Assembly: GCF_019279795.1 (NCBI RefSeq) | Contig: NC_056733.1 | Span: forward strand, 1,120,714,907 to 1,120,778,906 | DNA: 64,000 nt | Reading direction: 5' to 3' | Source: Protopterus annectens | Lineage: Eukaryota > Chordata > Ceratodontiformes > Protopteridae | Shown: positions 63,060 to 64,000 of the stretch, piece by piece | How positions within the stretch are numbered: the first letter of the stretch is position 1 | Layout: each line of letters begins with the position of its first letter | Notes under the pieces: generated by a model | Seen by the model: only the letters and a program-made list of their open reading frames with translations | What the model was told of the DNA's origin: nothing | The model's database searches: none | Position numbers and translations under genes: made by a program

Positions 63060-63339
63060 ATTTGCCAGTACTATACTTTTTTTCTTTTACTATAAAACTA
63101 CACTGATTACAACAGCCCCAGGGTGTCCGTACCCTTATTTACTGAGTGAGGACCCACTCCCTCAAACAGTTATTTGAAAATTTTCCCCGTTTTGTAAGAA
63201 AAAACAGGTTCTTGTCCCACTAGTCCGTGAATCCCTTTACTAATTTTAAAGAAAAAATGATAGACTATCCGACTTTAAAAGAACTTTTTTTCTTTAGAGA
63301 AAAAGCTTTTTAACTTTAAATGCTTGCAGATAGAAATGG

Positions 63340-64000
63340 GGTACTTGAGGGAATGTACAAAATTAAAAATTGTACCTTAAGGTTTGAGGATGTACAAGTT
63401 TCCGTTTGAGTTATGTTATGCTGTGGTAATGATTGCTGATTTTTTTTTTGACAAATGTAGGTTAAAATTGATTTCCAGAATTATAAAGTACAATGACATT
63501 GCACTCGAAACCTTAGGATTAGAAATGGACGATTTAAACACGTCCATTTTGAATGATTTATTGTTTGATCAATATAAGTCTCTATATGAGAAAATAATAA
63601 GGGAGAAGGTGTAACAAAGATTTTACTAAGAAACAACAGAAACTTGAGGGAGATGTAAAACAGTATTCCCAGAAGAAGGTATACACTGTCCCATATTTAC
63701 ATGGTTTTAACGAAGGTATGAAGAATACAGTAACTAGGGAAGGTGGCCGGTCACCATCAGGTAATTTTCATAGGGGTTAGATGAGCTTGACTCATTTTCT
63801 CCTAGACTGCAGAGTTTTTGACCAGTACGACGGTCAGAGAGACTGGGCAGCAGGTCACGACGGACTATGGCTTCAGGGCAGGATCAACAGCTGTCTCCAA
63901 GGAAGGACAGCCACAGGAATGGGGCTGTGAGGAAGAAATGATTGAATATAGTGAGGATGGTATTATAGGGTCCTACAAAGGATTTAAAATATACAACTAC
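63340..64000 (+). pseudogene. PLE-4 N-terminal coding region, partial
   Basis: In two or three frames: FFDKCRLKLISRIIKYNDIALETLG, DDLNTSILNDLLFDQYKSLYEKIIREKV (63384-63614), then YSQKKVYTVPYLHGFNEGMKN and finally EYSEDGIIGSYKGFKIYNY at the window edge. The last block matches KEGFSIYNYNALV of PLE-2, just before the polymerase. The early part may form a coiled coil. Frameshifts near 63615 and 63780 break it. Confidence 0.6.

Larger units (their letters stand above)
62372..64000 (+). mobile_element. PLE-4: Penelope-like element, right part outside window
   Basis: 62372-about 63110 is an inverted copy of a PLE 3' end; its minus strand encodes a GIY-YIG endonuclease part (62862-63059: CENCTAFYIGKTERALKVRIYEHLYDI). 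From about 63340 the plus strand carries the N-terminal PLE coding part. Thus the 5' inverted arm plus forward body arrangement of PLE-1 and PLE-3 occurs again. A degenerate hammerhead-like stretch may be present on the minus strand near 62470-62500. Confidence 0.8.

Overview
The window is eukaryotic repeat DNA. I find no host gene, rRNA or tRNA. Almost every stretch can be assigned to four kinds of retroelement: DIRS-like tyrosine-recombinase retrotransposons, L2-like LINEs, CR1-like LINEs and Penelope-like elements (PLEs). There is also one dense block of palindromes. This mixture, with DIRS dominant, is typical of vertebrates with very large genomes (caecilians, salamanders, lungfish). Naming the organism from this window would be inference, and I do not go further.

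Layout. DIRS-A (1-4390, left end outside the window) is the best preserved DIRS copy: gag has one frameshift, while pol and the recombinase are open. It sits inside the recombinase of an older DIRS-B (4391-5392). Next come an unassigned stretch, an antisense L2 tail (L2-a, about 5821-7062) and a DIRS left end (DIRS-C, 7063-7482). DIRS-D then runs from 7483 to 61883. Its own sequence survives in five pieces totalling about 5.4 kb, the size of one element, and the rest of the 54 kb is inserted DNA. The insertions are PLE-1 (8860-20321, itself split by DIRS-E at 9724-18405), PLE-2 (20865-26179), DIRS-F (27726-57128) and CR1-e (57441-60250). DIRS-F contains L2-b (30580-33610) and L2-c (34473-55532). 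L2-c is split by DIRS-G (38703-55208), which in turn holds PLE-3, L2-e and CR1-d. This makes at least five levels of nesting. The window ends with a DIRS pol fragment (DIRS-H) and the start of PLE-4.

How the parts work. DIRS elements encode a Cys-rich gag, a reverse transcriptase-RNase H polyprotein and a tyrosine recombinase. They have inverted terminal repeats plus an internal complementary region that pairs with both ends, and this arrangement is visible in five copies here. L2 and CR1 encode an APE-type endonuclease and a reverse transcriptase. CR1-d also has an esterase-like ORF1. PLEs encode a reverse transcriptase fused to a GIY-YIG endonuclease and carry inverted copies of their own 3' ends at their 5' ends; several show hammerhead-like motifs.

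Most notable items: (1) an array of eight alternating hairpins plus further palindromes at 30843-31576; (2) two L2 insertions whose 5' junctions carry an inverted copy of DNA from beyond their 3' junction; (3) 14-15 bp target-site duplications that confirm the nesting; (4) a 2A-like motif behind a signal-peptide-like N-terminus in L2-c; (5) hammerhead-like cores in PLE terminal repeats. Apart from DIRS-A pol and recombinase and the L2-e polyprotein, nearly all coding regions are broken.
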